DNA of 58,233 nucleotides from AC-9 sp051984395 (GCA_051984395.1 JBPYEZ010000063.1:1-58233), one strand, 5' to 3'; shown: positions 48,853 to 57,172, counted from the first letter of the stretch. Made by a program: numbers and translations. The notes: a model not told the origin generated them from the letters alone.

Positions 48853-50961
48853 TCACGCGGCGATGCCGACCGCGCGCAGCACGAAGGCGAGCACGAACGC
48901 CTCGTCCCGCCAGGCGTCGTAGCGTCCCGAGGGGCCCTGGTGACCGGCGCCCATCTCGGTCTTCAGCAGCACCCGGGCGTCGGGATCGGTCGCACGCAGC
49001 TTCGCCACCCACTTCGCCGGTTCCCAGTAGCTGACCCTGGGGTCGGTCAAGCCCCCGGTCACCAGCATCTCGGGGTGGGGGCCAGCGGTCACGTTGTCGT
49101 ATGGGGCGTACGACTTCACGTAGGCGTAGGCGTCGGGGTCGTCCCTCGGGTTGCCCCACTCCTCCCACTCGAGCACGGTGAGCGGCAGCGAGTCGTCCAG
49201 GATCGTGGTGAGGCAGTCGACGAACGGCACCTCGGCGACGACCGCCCTGAACAGCTCCGGCGCCAGGTTGACCACGACGCCCATGAGCATGCCGCCCGCG
49301 CTCCCGCCCCGAGCCACGAGCCCATCCACCGAGGTCCAGCCCTCTGCCACCAGGTGACGGCCGCAAGCCAGGAAGTCCGTGAAGGTGTTGGTCTTGTGGA
49401 GGAGCTTGCCGTCCTCGTACCAGCGCCGCCCCAGCTCGCCTCCACCGCGTACGTGGGCGATGGCGTACAGGAAGCCCCGGTCCAGCATGCTGAGGCGCAG
49501 CGAGGAGAAGAGAGGATCCAGGCTGTGCTCGTAGGCGCCGTAGCCGTAGAGAAGGGCTGGCCCTCCCGGCGCCCTGTCCTCCCGGTAGACCAGCGAGATG
49601 GGAACTCTCGTGCCGTCGTCGGCGGTCGCCCAGGCTCGCTCGGTCCGGTACCGGGCGGGGTCGTAGCCGCCGAGGACGGGCTGACGCTTCAGCAGTCGGG
49701 CGGTGCGGTCCTCCATGTCGTAGTCGTAGACCGACCGGGGCGTGACGAGGGAGCTGTAGTCGTAGCGCAGGACCCGTGACCCGAACTCGGGGTTGGGGCC
49801 GCCCCAGGCGGTCGACACCGTCTCGGGCTGAGAGACGGTGTGGGATCGGTCGTCGCGCAGGCTGGTCACCCGGATCCGGCGGCTGGCCTCCGCCCGTTCG
49901 TACACCGCCAGGTGGTCGGCGAATACATCGATGTCCTCCAGCCTCACGTCATGCTGGTGGGCGATGACGTCCCGCCAGGCGTCCCTCCCGGGGCGGTCGA
50001 CCGGCGCCGCGACGAGCCTGAAGTTCTCAGCATCGGCGTTGGTCACGATGAGGAACCGCCCGTCGTGGTGCTCGACCGCGTACTCGACCCCCTGTCGGCG
50101 GGGCTCGATGACCCGGAAGTCGCCATCGGGGTCGTCGCCCGCCAGCACCCGGACCTCGCTGGTGACAGTGCTCTGGAGCTCGAGCACGACGAAGGCGTCG
50201 TCCTTGGTCTTGGAGACGCCCACGTAGAAGCGCTCGTCGACCTCCTCGTGGACGCACGCGTCCTCTTCGGGAGGACTGCCCACGGCATGGCGCCAGAGCT
50301 GGTAGGGGCGCATGGCATCGTCGGGCCGGGTGTAGAAGAGGGTTGCCCCGTCGTTGGCCCAGGCCAGGCCGTAGTACACGTCCTCCAGCTCGTCCGGGAG
50401 GTCGGTGCCGGTGCTCAGGTCACGGACCCGCAGGCGGTGCCGCTCGCCGCCGGTCGTATCGACCGCGAAGGCCATCAGCCGGTGGTCGGGGCTCACCGCC
50501 AGCCCGCCGAGGGAGAAGTACTCGTGGCCGGCGGCGAGCTCGTTCTCGTCGAGGAGCACCTGCTCGGCCGGGTCACCCGGCGAGGTCGCGGGGTCGATCG
50601 GATCGGGATCGCCGGGCGGAGGGGCCGGACGGCGACAGTGGATGGCGTACTGGCGACCCTCGACGGTTCTCGAGTAGTAGCTCCAGGGCCCCTTTCGGAC
50701 GGGCACGGAGAGGTCCGTCTCCTGGATCCGGGCCACGATCTCGGCGTAGAGCGCTTCCTGCAGGGCGGTGGTGTCCGCCGTCGCCGCTTTCGTGTACGCG
50801 TTCTCGGCCTCGAGGTAGGCGATGACGTCGGGGTCGTCCCGCTCACGGAGCCAGTACCAGTCGTCGAGGCGCTCGTCGTCGTGGGCCCGCAGCACGGTCG
50901 GCCGGCGGGGAGCGACAGGCGGAGCCGGAGGGGTGTCCGGCGTGCGGTCAGGGATCGCCAT
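48853..50961 (-). CDS. Prolyl oligopeptidase family serine peptidase (S9A, oligopeptidase B-like)
   Basis: Two-domain serine peptidase, 702 aa. Residues about 75-410 form the seven-bladed beta-propeller gate; the alpha/beta hydrolase domain follows. Its nucleophile motif is VARGGSAGGMLMGVV (GGSAGG), and AIAHVRGGGELGRRWYEDGK precedes it. The Asp is expected in LVTGGLTDPRVSYWEPAK and the His in GAGHQGPSGRYDAW. Oligopeptidase B cleaves short peptides after Arg or Lys. No signal peptide. ATG 50961 is supported by TATCCT 9 bases upstream; an in-frame ATG at 51027 lies before that box. Confidence 0.9.
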   Translation of the reverse strand: MAIPDRTPDTPPAPPVAPRRPTVLRAHDDERLDDWYWLRERDDPDVIAYLEAENAYTKAATADTTALQEALYAEIVARIQETDLSVPVRKGPWSYYSRTVEGRQYAIHCRRPAPPPGDPDPIDPATSPGDPAEQVLLDENELAAGHEYFSLGGLAVSPDHRLMAFAVDTTGGERHRLRVRDLSTGTDLPDELEDVYYGLAWANDGATLFYTRPDDAMRPYQLWRHAVGSPPEEDACVHEEVDERFYVGVSKTKDDAFVVLELQSTVTSEVRVLAGDDPDGDFRVIEPRRQGVEYAVEHHDGRFLIVTNADAENFRLVAAPVDRPGRDAWRDVIAHQHDVRLEDIDVFADHLAVYERAEASRRIRVTSLRDDRSHTVSQPETVSTAWGGPNPEFGSRVLRYDYSSLVTPRSVYDYDMEDRTARLLKRQPVLGGYDPARYRTERAWATADDGTRVPISLVYREDRAPGGPALLYGYGAYEHSLDPLFSSLRLSMLDRGFLYAIAHVRGGGELGRRWYEDGKLLHKTNTFTDFLACGRHLVAEGWTSVDGLVARGGSAGGMLMGVVVNLAPELFRAVVAEVPFVDCLTTILDDSLPLTVLEWEEWGNPRDDPDAYAYVKSYAPYDNVTAGPHPEMLVTGGLTDPRVSYWEPAKWVAKLRATDPDARVLLKTEMGAGHQGPSGRYDAWRDEAFVLAFVLRAVGIAA

Positions 50962-50970
50962 CGCCCCGAG

Positions 50971-50976
50971 AGGATA
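50971..50976 (-). promoter_or_regulatory. -10 box (TATCCT) of the S9 peptidase gene, leaderless
   Basis: On the minus strand TATCCT lies 9 bases before ATG 50961. Confidence 0.5.
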
Positions 50977-51070
50977 GGACCGGCCGAGGGCCGAGGCAGG
51001 GGGCTCGGACGGGGGCGAAACGCCCATAGTCTGGTGGGCGTCGGAGGTTTCTGGGCCCGCTGGGAGTTGT

Positions 51071-51076
51071 TACTAT
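51071..51076 (+). promoter_or_regulatory. -10 box (TACTAT) of sufB
   Basis: TACTAT lies 51 bases before the sufB ATG. The predicted leader carries AGGAG (51083-51087) and a short ORF. Confidence 0.5.
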
Positions 51077-51104
51077 GGACGTAGGAGAAATTCAGGCCGA
51101 GCCG

Positions 51105-51128
51105 ATGATGGAGGGGCTGATCGCCTGA
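51105..51128 (+). CDS. Possible 7-codon leader ORF before sufB (MMEGLIA)
   Basis: ATG 51105 opens a seven-codon ORF whose TGA (51126-51128) shares its last base with the sufB ATG (TGATG). Its own Shine-Dalgarno candidate, AGGAG at 51083, is rather distant. The overlap would allow re-initiation on sufB. Chance occurrence cannot be excluded for so short a frame. Confidence 0.3.
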   Translation: MMEGLIA

Positions 51129-52528
51129 TGGCAACCACCGATCTGGACCTCGACCGGTACAAGCTCGGGTGGAGCGACGTCGAGGAGTACATCTTCAAGC
51201 CCAAGAAGGGCCTCAACGCGGACATCGTCCGGGAGATGTCCTGGATGAAGGGTGAGCCCGACTGGATGCGGGACATGCGGCTGAAGGCGCTCCGGCATTT
51301 CGAGCGCAAGCCGATGGCGCCCTGGTTCGCCGTCAACATGCCGAACATCGACTTCGACGACATCTACTACTACATCAAGCCGACGGAAAAGCAGGTCGAC
51401 GCCTGGGACGAGCTGCCCGAGTCGGTCAAGGCCACCTACGAGAAGCTCGGGATCCCCGAGGCGGAGCGCAAGTACCTGGCGGGCGTCACCGCCCAATACG
51501 AGTCCGAGGTGGTGTACCACCGCAACCGGGACAACCTAGAGAGCCAGGGGGTCCTGTTCTGCGACATGGACACCGCGCTGCGGGAGTACCCCGAGATCGT
51601 GAAGCGGTACTTCGGCACGGTGATCCCGCCCAACGACAACAAGTTCGCAGCCCTCAACTCGGCGGTGTGGTCCGGCGGGTCGTTCATCTACGTGCCGCCC
51701 GGCGTGAAGGTGGAGATGCCGCTCCAGGCGTACTTCCGGATCAACGCCGAGAACATGGGCCAGTTCGAGCGGACGCTGATCATCGCCGACGAGGGCGCGC
51801 AGGTGCACTACATCGAGGGATGCTCGGCCCCGGTCTACACCTCGGACTCCCTGCACTCGGCCGTGGTCGAGCTGGTGGCCAAGCCCAGCGCTCGCATCAC
51901 CTACACCACGATCCAGAACTGGTCGAGCAACGTCTACAACCTCGTGACCAAGCGGGCCCGCTGCGAGACCGAGGGCCACGTCGAGTGGATCGACGGCAAC
52001 ATCGGGTCGCGCCTGACCATGAAGTACCCCTCGGTGTACCTCGTGGGGCCCAAGGCGTCGGGCGAGGTGCTCTCGGTGGCGTATGCCGGGCCCGGTCAGC
52101 ACCAGGACGCCGGAGCCAAGATGATCCATGCCGCCCCGGAGACCAGCTCGACCATCGTGTCGAAGTCCGTCTCCAAGGACGGAGGGATCACGACGTACCG
52201 GGGGCTGGTCCACGTGGACGAGGGGGCCACCAACGCCAAGAGCTTCGTCCGCTGCGACGCGCTGCTCCTCGACGAGATGAGCACCTCCAACACCAAGCCC
52301 TACATGGAGGTCGAGGAGCGCGACGCCCAGATCGGGCACGAGGCGACGGTCTCCAAGGTCGGCGACGACCAGCTCTTCTACCTGATGAGCCGCGGCCTCT
52401 CCGAGCAGCAGGCCATGAGCATGATCGTGAACGGCTTCATCGAGCCCGTCACGCTCACGCTGCCGATGGAGTACGCCGTCGAGTGGAGCCGGCTGATCGA
52501 GCTGCAGATGGACGACGCCGTCGGCTGA
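51128..52528 (+). CDS. sufB: Fe-S cluster assembly scaffold SufB
   Basis: Core scaffold subunit of the SufBC2D complex that builds Fe-S clusters in the cytoplasm, 466 aa. Typical blocks: GWSDVEEYIFKPKKGLNADI, IRPTEKQVDAWDELP-type IKPTEKQVDAWDELPESVKA, VIPPNDNKFAALNSAVWSGG, SFIYVPPGVKVEMPLQAYFR, HYIEGCSAPVYTSDSLHSAV and SKSVSKDGGITTYRGLVHVD. RCDALLLDEMSTSNTKPYME and a C-terminal SRGLSEQQAMSMIVNGFIEP complete it. No SufR-type regulator precedes it. The stop region is repeated (GGCTGATCTCCGT twice). The next suf genes, sufD and sufC, lie 2.2 kb downstream. Confidence 0.96.
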   Translation: MATTDLDLDRYKLGWSDVEEYIFKPKKGLNADIVREMSWMKGEPDWMRDMRLKALRHFERKPMAPWFAVNMPNIDFDDIYYYIKPTEKQVDAWDELPESVKATYEKLGIPEAERKYLAGVTAQYESEVVYHRNRDNLESQGVLFCDMDTALREYPEIVKRYFGTVIPPNDNKFAALNSAVWSGGSFIYVPPGVKVEMPLQAYFRINAENMGQFERTLIIADEGAQVHYIEGCSAPVYTSDSLHSAVVELVAKPSARITYTTIQNWSSNVYNLVTKRARCETEGHVEWIDGNIGSRLTMKYPSVYLVGPKASGEVLSVAYAGPGQHQDAGAKMIHAAPETSSTIVSKSVSKDGGITTYRGLVHVDEGATNAKSFVRCDALLLDEMSTSNTKPYMEVEERDAQIGHEATVSKVGDDQLFYLMSRGLSEQQAMSMIVNGFIEPVTLTLPMEYAVEWSRLIELQMDDAVG

Positions 52529-52559
52529 TCTCCGTGGGCTGATCTCCGTCGGCTGAGTG

Positions 52560-52565
52560 TAGACT
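52560..52565 (+). promoter_or_regulatory. -10 box (TAGACT) downstream of sufB
   Basis: TAGACT follows the sufB stop and could drive the small Cys-containing gene. The first ATG at a usable distance is 52584, and a leader to ATG 52632 would carry GGGGGGA before the start. Confidence 0.45.
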
Positions 52566-52631
52566 CATGTTCCCTCTAGGCGAATGGGTGGAGCAACAGG
52601 GAGCGCCCGCCTGGTCGGGGGGATAGAGCTC

Positions 52632-52988
52632 ATGCCGATGCGCGAGGAATGCAAGCACTTCCAGAGCCGGACCTACGCATCCGGAGAAGTGGCCCGCTTC
52701 TGTGTGCTCGACCTTGCTCCCGAGGCACCCTGGCGGTGTCCCGAGAACTGCCCGGCCTACGAGCGCAGGATGGCTGACGCGGGCTGGGCGCACGGCAGCC
52801 TGGTCGAGCCGGCGATCGAGGAGGAGCCCGCCGTCCCCGGTCCCGAGGCCACGCACCTGCTGGACGAGGCCGAGGACATCGTGAACTCCGTCGGCGCCAG
52901 CGTGGCCGCCGAGGTCGAGCGGGAGCGGGAGCGCCGAGCGGCCACCGCCGCCAACCCCTGGTGGCGCCGCTGGCGCCGCGGGCGCTGA
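52632..52988 (+). CDS. Small four-cysteine protein of unknown function
   Basis: Protein of 118 aa from ATG 52632 (134 aa from ATG 52584). The N-terminal third has four Cys in MREECKHFQSRTY, FCVLDLAPEAPWRCPENCPA, a spacing (C-x17-C-x11-C-x3-C) that could bind zinc or an Fe-S cluster. A Glu/Ala-rich helical middle follows and the end is Trp/Arg-rich (NPWWRRWRRGR). No known family is recognised. Its position between sufB and the rest of the SUF cluster suggests a link to Fe-S metabolism, but this is an inference. It ends 4 bases from a convergent gene. Confidence 0.6.
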   Translation: MPMREECKHFQSRTYASGEVARFCVLDLAPEAPWRCPENCPAYERRMADAGWAHGSLVEPAIEEEPAVPGPEATHLLDEAEDIVNSVGASVAAEVERERERRAATAANPWWRRWRRGR

Positions 52989-52992
52989 ATCC

Positions 52993-53808
52993 CTACTGGC
53001 CCCTGAAGGTCGGCTGACGCTTCTCGGCGAAGGCGACCATCGCCTCGCGTAGATCGTCAGAGGGGAGGAAGGCCGCGTTCCAGGCGGCCACGTAGTCCAG
53101 CCCCTCGGCCACGCTGCGCTCCTCGCCCGCTGCCAGCACCGCCTTGGTCCCCTGGACGGCGAGTGGCGAGTTGGCGGCGATCTCGGCTGCCATCCCGGTC
53201 GCGGCCTTCACCACGCTTTCGTGGTCGGGAAGCACGTCGTTCACCAGGCCGATCTGCCGGGCGCGGTCTGCAGGGATGTCCTTTCCCGTGTAGGCGAGCT
53301 CCGCCACGTGGCCCATGGGGATGATCCGCGGCAGGCGTTGCAGGCTGCCGAGGTCGGCGACGATGGCGATCTTCGTCTCCCGCACCGAGAAGACGGCGTC
53401 GGCTGCGGCCAGCCGGATGTCGCAGGCGGCGATGAGGTCGACCCCGCCGCCGATGCAGTAGCCCTGCACGGCAGCGATCACCGGCTTGGGGCATTCGGCC
53501 ACCGCGGTGATCGAAGCCTGCATCCGGTGTACCTCTCTCAGGGTCTGGCGGGCGTTGGCCACCTGCGACCCGCCCGAGCCCGCCACCGAGCCGCCCATGG
53601 CCTTGAGGTCGAGGCCCACGCTGAAGTGCGGTCCCCGCGCCGCCACGACGACGGCGCGGACCTCGTCGTCGTCGGCGAGCTGCGCCATCAGCGCGGGAAG
53701 GTCGGCCCAGAACTCCGGACCCAAGGCGTTGCGGCGCTCGGCGCGATCGAGCCAGAGGGTGGCGATGTGGCCGTCGCGCTCGACGGACAGGACCTCTGAG
53801 GTGGACAT
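52993..53808 (-). CDS. Enoyl-CoA hydratase/isomerase (crotonase) family protein
   Basis: Crotonase-fold protein, 271 aa. SVERDGHIATLWLDRAERRN opens the fold. FSVGLDLKAMGG and the oxyanion-hole motif AAVQGYCIGGGVDLIAACDI follow. RLAAADAVFSVRETKIAIVA carries the position of the second catalytic Glu as ET-K-AIVADLG, as in dienoyl-CoA isomerases (Asp present). LPRIIPMGHVAELAYTGKDI and ARQIGLVNDVL are typical. It probably hydrates or isomerises enoyl-CoA. It runs against the SUF genes. ATG 53808 is supported by TACTGT 7 bases upstream. Confidence 0.88.
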   Translation of the reverse strand: MSTSEVLSVERDGHIATLWLDRAERRNALGPEFWADLPALMAQLADDDEVRAVVVAARGPHFSVGLDLKAMGGSVAGSGGSQVANARQTLREVHRMQASITAVAECPKPVIAAVQGYCIGGGVDLIAACDIRLAAADAVFSVRETKIAIVADLGSLQRLPRIIPMGHVAELAYTGKDIPADRARQIGLVNDVLPDHESVVKAATGMAAEIAANSPLAVQGTKAVLAAGEERSVAEGLDYVAAWNAAFLPSDDLREAMVAFAEKRQPTFRGQ

Positions 53809-53815
53809 GGCGGCC

Positions 53816-53821
53816 ACAGTA
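53816..53821 (-). promoter_or_regulatory. -10 box (TACTGT) of the enoyl-CoA hydratase gene, leaderless
   Basis: On the minus strand TACTGT lies 7 bases before ATG 53808. It is divergent from the box at 53837, with 15 bases between them. Confidence 0.5.
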
Positions 53822-53836
53822 GCGGCGGGCGGAGGA

Positions 53837-53842
53837 TAGGTT
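53837..53842 (+). promoter_or_regulatory. -10 box (TAGGTT) of the PhzF-like gene, leaderless
   Basis: TAGGTT lies 8 bases before ATG 53851. Confidence 0.55.
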
Positions 53843-53850
53843 CGCCTGAC

Positions 53851-54663
53851 ATGGGCATCGAGCTGCGGTACCGGATCGTCGACGTGTTCTCCGATCGACC
53901 GCTGGCGGGCAACGCGGTCTGTGTCGTGCTGGACCCCTGTCCCGAGCCCGTGATGGGCGCCATCGCCCGTGAGGTCAATCTCAGCGAGACGACCTTCCCC
54001 TCCGTGCTCGGGCCCGACGAGTACGAGCTGCGCATCTTCACGCCGACCCTCGAGCTCCCCTTCGCCGGTCACCCGAGCCTCGGCACGGCGTGGGTCCTCG
54101 GACCCCGCCGCTGGACCCAGACGTCCGAGGGGGCGACGGTCGACATCGTGGCTGACGAGACCGGTGCGGTGATGAGCCAGCCGACACCGGAGATCACCGA
54201 GGCCCCGAAGGCCTTGCTGCCGGATTCGACGCTGCCGGGGGCCGAGGGCGCCGAGGGCGCCTACCGGGCCGAGGCGGGGGGCATCGCGCACCTGCTCATC
54301 CCGACCTCGGTCCGCCTCGACCGTCTCCGCCCGTCACCTGCGGCGGTGGCAGAGGTCGCGCAGAAGGCCGGTGCGGCCACCGTGGCTCTCTTCGCCCGGC
54401 GAGACGACTCGAGCCTCCACGTGCGGGTCTTCGTTCCGAGCCCGGGCAGCTCCTCCGGGGGCTTCGAGGATCCCGGCACCGGTTCGGCGGCCGGCCCCGT
54501 GGCGCTCCTCGCCCGCCAGCTGTGGGGCACGGCCGCCGACGTGACGATCTGCCAGGGCGACGAGATCGGCCGGCCCTGCCGGATAGAGGTGCACGCCGAG
54601 GAAGGCGACGTGCGGGTCGGGGGCAACATTGCCGCCTGCGCCGAGGGCAGCTTCACGCTGTAG
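53851..54663 (+). CDS. PhzF family isomerase-like protein
   Basis: Diaminopimelate-epimerase-fold protein, 270 aa. RYRIVDVFSDRPLAGNAVCV is the family start; REVNLSETTFPSVLG holds the catalytic Glu (about residue 46); FTPTLELPFAGHPSLGTAWV and the C-terminal EDPGTGSAAGPVALLARQL complete the two-domain pattern. PhzF itself acts in phenazine synthesis, but most members outside phenazine clusters have unknown substrates, and no other phenazine gene is in the window. It precedes sufD by 29 bases. Confidence 0.87.
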   Translation: MGIELRYRIVDVFSDRPLAGNAVCVVLDPCPEPVMGAIAREVNLSETTFPSVLGPDEYELRIFTPTLELPFAGHPSLGTAWVLGPRRWTQTSEGATVDIVADETGAVMSQPTPEITEAPKALLPDSTLPGAEGAEGAYRAEAGGIAHLLIPTSVRLDRLRPSPAAVAEVAQKAGAATVALFARRDDSSLHVRVFVPSPGSSSGGFEDPGTGSAAGPVALLARQLWGTAADVTICQGDEIGRPCRIEVHAEEGDVRVGGNIAACAEGSFTL

Positions 54664-54692
54664 GGCGGGGCAGTGCGAGTAACTAGAGTGGA

Positions 54693-56033
54693 GTGGCTGG
54701 CCTGGAAGCATCCAGCGCCGGACCGCTCACGATCTCGTCGCCCGAGAGAGATGACCTGCCCTTGACCGAGTTCACCCTGGATGCCGCGGCTGCGTTGCCC
54801 GGACCAGCCTGGATGAGGCAGCGGCGCGCCGACGCACTGACCCGGTTCGAAGCGGGGGAGCTGCCGACCGAGGCCGAGGAGGTGTGGCGCTACAGCCGCA
54901 TCGACGACCTCGATCTCGGCTCCTTCCGACCGGTCCTCGCCACCGGGGTGGAGACCGGACTTCCCCCGGCGGTGTCGGCCGTCGCCGACACCGTCGGCCC
55001 GCGCTCGGGACTGCTCGTGCTGCGCGATGGCCGCGTCGCCCACGCCGAGGTGCGCCACGACCTCGCCGCTCGTGGCGTGGTCCTGGACAGCCTGCTGCAG
55101 GTGGCCCCCGACGAGGGAGCCGAGCTCCTGGGGGCAGTGGCGGGCGCCCCCGACGCCTTCGTCGAGCTGGCGACCGCGTTCCTCGCCGAGGCGGCCCTCG
55201 TCCGGGTGCCGCCGAAGGTCGAGGTGGACGCGCCCCTCGTGGTCGTGCACTGGCTCGACACCGAGGGAGGCGCCGTCTTCCCCCGCACCGTCGTACAGGT
55301 CGGCGAGTCCAGCCAGGCCAGCGTGGTCGAGGTGATGGCGTCCGGCGACGTCGCCGCCCTGGCTGCTCCCGTCGTCGAGCTCGACGTGGCCGACGCCGCC
55401 AACCTCGCCTACGTGGGGCTCCAACAGCTCGGCTCGCGCGTCTGGCAGGTCGCCTATCAGGCCAGCCGGGTCGGCAGGGACGCGAGCCTGCGCTCCTTCA
55501 CCGCTGCCCTCGGCGGCGAGTACGCCAGGCTGCGTACCGACTCCCGGCTGACGGGCCAGGGTGGGTCGAGCCAGCTGATGGCCGCCTTCTTCGGCACCGC
55601 CGACCAGATGCACGATTTCCGCACCCTGCAGGACCACGACGCCCCGAGGACGACCAGCGACCTGCTGTTCAAGGGGGCGGTGAGGAACCGGGCCCGCTCG
55701 GTGTACAGCGGTCTCATCCGTATCCGCCACGGCGCCCACGGAAGCAACGCCTTTCAGACCAACCGCAATCTCGTGTTGTCCGAGGGCGCCCACGCGGACT
55801 CGGTTCCCAACCTCGAGATCGAGGAGAACGACGTTCGGTGCAGCCACGCCTCGACGGTGGGACCGATCGACGAGGAGCAGCGCTACTACCTGGAGAGCCG
55901 GGGCGTGCCTCCTGGCGCGGCCGACCGACTGATCGTGGCCGGGTTCTTCCGCGACATCCTCGACCGGGCCCCGGCACCCGGAGTGCGGCCCCACCTGCAG
56001 CGGGCCGTGAGCGATCGTCTGGGGAGCGACTGA
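54693..56033 (+). CDS. sufD: Fe-S cluster assembly protein SufD
   Basis: Second scaffold subunit of SufBC2D, 446 aa. The middle is the conserved beta-helix (VDAPLVVVHWLDTEGGAVFP, VVQVGESSQASVVEVMAS). The C-terminal core has LRTDSRLTGQGGSSQLMAAF, HDFRTLQDHDAPRTTSDLLF, VYSGLIRIRHGAHGSNAFQT, NLVLSEGAHADSVPNLEIEE and NDVRCSHASTVGPIDEEQRY. GTG 54693 is used, though a TAGAGT box lies only 3 bases before it. TTG 54762, just before the usual SufD start TEFTLDAAAALPGPAWMRQR, is a good alternative with GAGAGA upstream. Its stop overlaps the Rieske ATG by one base (TGATG). Confidence 0.94.
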   Translation: MAGLEASSAGPLTISSPERDDLPLTEFTLDAAAALPGPAWMRQRRADALTRFEAGELPTEAEEVWRYSRIDDLDLGSFRPVLATGVETGLPPAVSAVADTVGPRSGLLVLRDGRVAHAEVRHDLAARGVVLDSLLQVAPDEGAELLGAVAGAPDAFVELATAFLAEAALVRVPPKVEVDAPLVVVHWLDTEGGAVFPRTVVQVGESSQASVVEVMASGDVAALAAPVVELDVADAANLAYVGLQQLGSRVWQVAYQASRVGRDASLRSFTAALGGEYARLRTDSRLTGQGGSSQLMAAFFGTADQMHDFRTLQDHDAPRTTSDLLFKGAVRNRARSVYSGLIRIRHGAHGSNAFQTNRNLVLSEGAHADSVPNLEIEENDVRCSHASTVGPIDEEQRYYLESRGVPPGAADRLIVAGFFRDILDRAPAPGVRPHLQRAVSDRLGSD

Positions 56034-56350
56034 TGGGCGAGCGAGTCAGGCTGTGCGCGACCGCCGAGGTGCCGGCGGACACGGCCCGGCGCTTCGAGGT
56101 CGGTGAGCATCGCATCGCGTTGATACGGATCGGCGACTCCTTCTACGCCATCGGCGATCGATGCAGTCATGCCGACTACTCGCTGTCCGAGGGCGAGGTC
56201 TTCGCCGAGGACCACGAGATCGAGTGCTGGAAGCACGGCAGCACGTTCTCGCTCGAGACGGGCGAGCCCCTGTGCCTTCCCGCCACCCAACCCGTTCCGG
56301 TGTACGAGGTGGAGGTCGAGGGCGACGACGTGATGGTGGTGCTGCCGTGA
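56033..56350 (+). CDS. Rieske-type [2Fe-2S] ferredoxin in the SUF operon
   Basis: Small Rieske protein, 105 aa. The cluster motifs are complete: CSHADYSL (CxH) and CWKHGSTF (CxxH), with the usual IALIRIGDSFYAIGDR and LCLPATQPVPVYEVEVEGDD around them. It resembles ferredoxin subunits of dioxygenases (NirD/BphF type). Placement between sufD and sufC is known in actinobacteria, where it may supply electrons or hold a cluster during assembly; the role is not settled. Its stop overlaps the sufC GTG by 4 bases. Confidence 0.92.
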   Translation: MGERVRLCATAEVPADTARRFEVGEHRIALIRIGDSFYAIGDRCSHADYSLSEGEVFAEDHEIECWKHGSTFSLETGEPLCLPATQPVPVYEVEVEGDDVMVVLP

Positions 56351-57138
56351 GCCCGGCCCCGAAGGCCGGCCCCGACGGGATCGCCGAGCTCTCGATCACC
56401 GGGCTGCGAGCGGGTGTCCCCGAACGGGAGATCCTCGAGGGTATCGATCTCCGGCTCCGCAGCGGCGAGGTCCATGCCGTGATGGGCCCCAACGGCTCGG
56501 GCAAGAGCACCCTCGCCCACGTGCTGATGGGCCGGCCGGGATACCGCGTCACGGCTGGTGGCGTGACGCTCGACGGTGTCGACCTGTTGGCCTTGCCGAC
56601 CTGGAAGCGGGCCCAGGCGGGGTTGTTCCTCGTCCCCCAGTACCCGACGGAAGTGCCGGGCGTCAGCCTCGAGGATGCGCTGGGCGAGTCCCTCGCCGCA
56701 GCCGGGCGGGATCGGGGCGAGGTGAGTGAGCTGGTGGCGGCGGAGGCAGGGCGTATCGGGTTCGACCCGAGGTTCCTCGTCCGGCCCCTGAACGTCGACC
56801 TGTCGGGTGGCGAGAAGAAGCGCAACGAGACGGTGCAGCTCGGAGTGCTTCGCCCCAAGTTCGCGGTGCTGGACGAGGTCGACTCGGGTCTCGACATCGA
56901 CGCCCTGCGGGCGGTGGCCCGGCGCATCGAGGCGGCGACGACGGAGTCGGACCTCGGGGTGCTGGCGATCACCCACTACACGCGGCTTCTCCATGTGCTC
57001 CGGGCCGACGCCGTCCACGTGATGGTCCGCGGGTCGCTCGTCGCCAGCGGCGGACCGGAGCTGGCCGAGGAGCTCGAGCGGACTGGCTACGCCCCGTACG
57101 GGGTCGACGAGCCAGGAGCAGCTGTCTCAGGGGCCTGA
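56347..57138 (+). CDS. sufC: Fe-S cluster assembly ATPase SufC
   Basis: ABC-type ATPase of the SufBC2D complex, 263 aa. Walker A is MGPNGSGKSTLAHVLMG; the SufC-specific stretch FLVPQYPTEVPGVSLEDAL follows; the signature is LSGGEKKRNETVQLG, and Walker B VLDEVDSGLDIDALRAVA. ITHYTRLLHVLRADAVHVMV carries the switch His and confirms SufC rather than a transporter ATPase. GTG 56347 overlaps the Rieske stop. No sufS or sufU follows within the window; the next gene reads in the opposite direction. Confidence 0.96.
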   Translation: MSPAPKAGPDGIAELSITGLRAGVPEREILEGIDLRLRSGEVHAVMGPNGSGKSTLAHVLMGRPGYRVTAGGVTLDGVDLLALPTWKRAQAGLFLVPQYPTEVPGVSLEDALGESLAAAGRDRGEVSELVAAEAGRIGFDPRFLVRPLNVDLSGGEKKRNETVQLGVLRPKFAVLDEVDSGLDIDALRAVARRIEAATTESDLGVLAITHYTRLLHVLRADAVHVMVRGSLVASGGPELAEELERTGYAPYGVDEPGAAVSGA

Positions 57139-57172
57139 ACGGCCCGCTCGGGTCCCGATGGCGGCGGACGCG

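Noticed and set aside
52528..52560. Tandem GGCTGATCTCCGT after sufB as a regulatory repeat
   Set aside because: Only two short copies around the stop codon; most likely local slippage.
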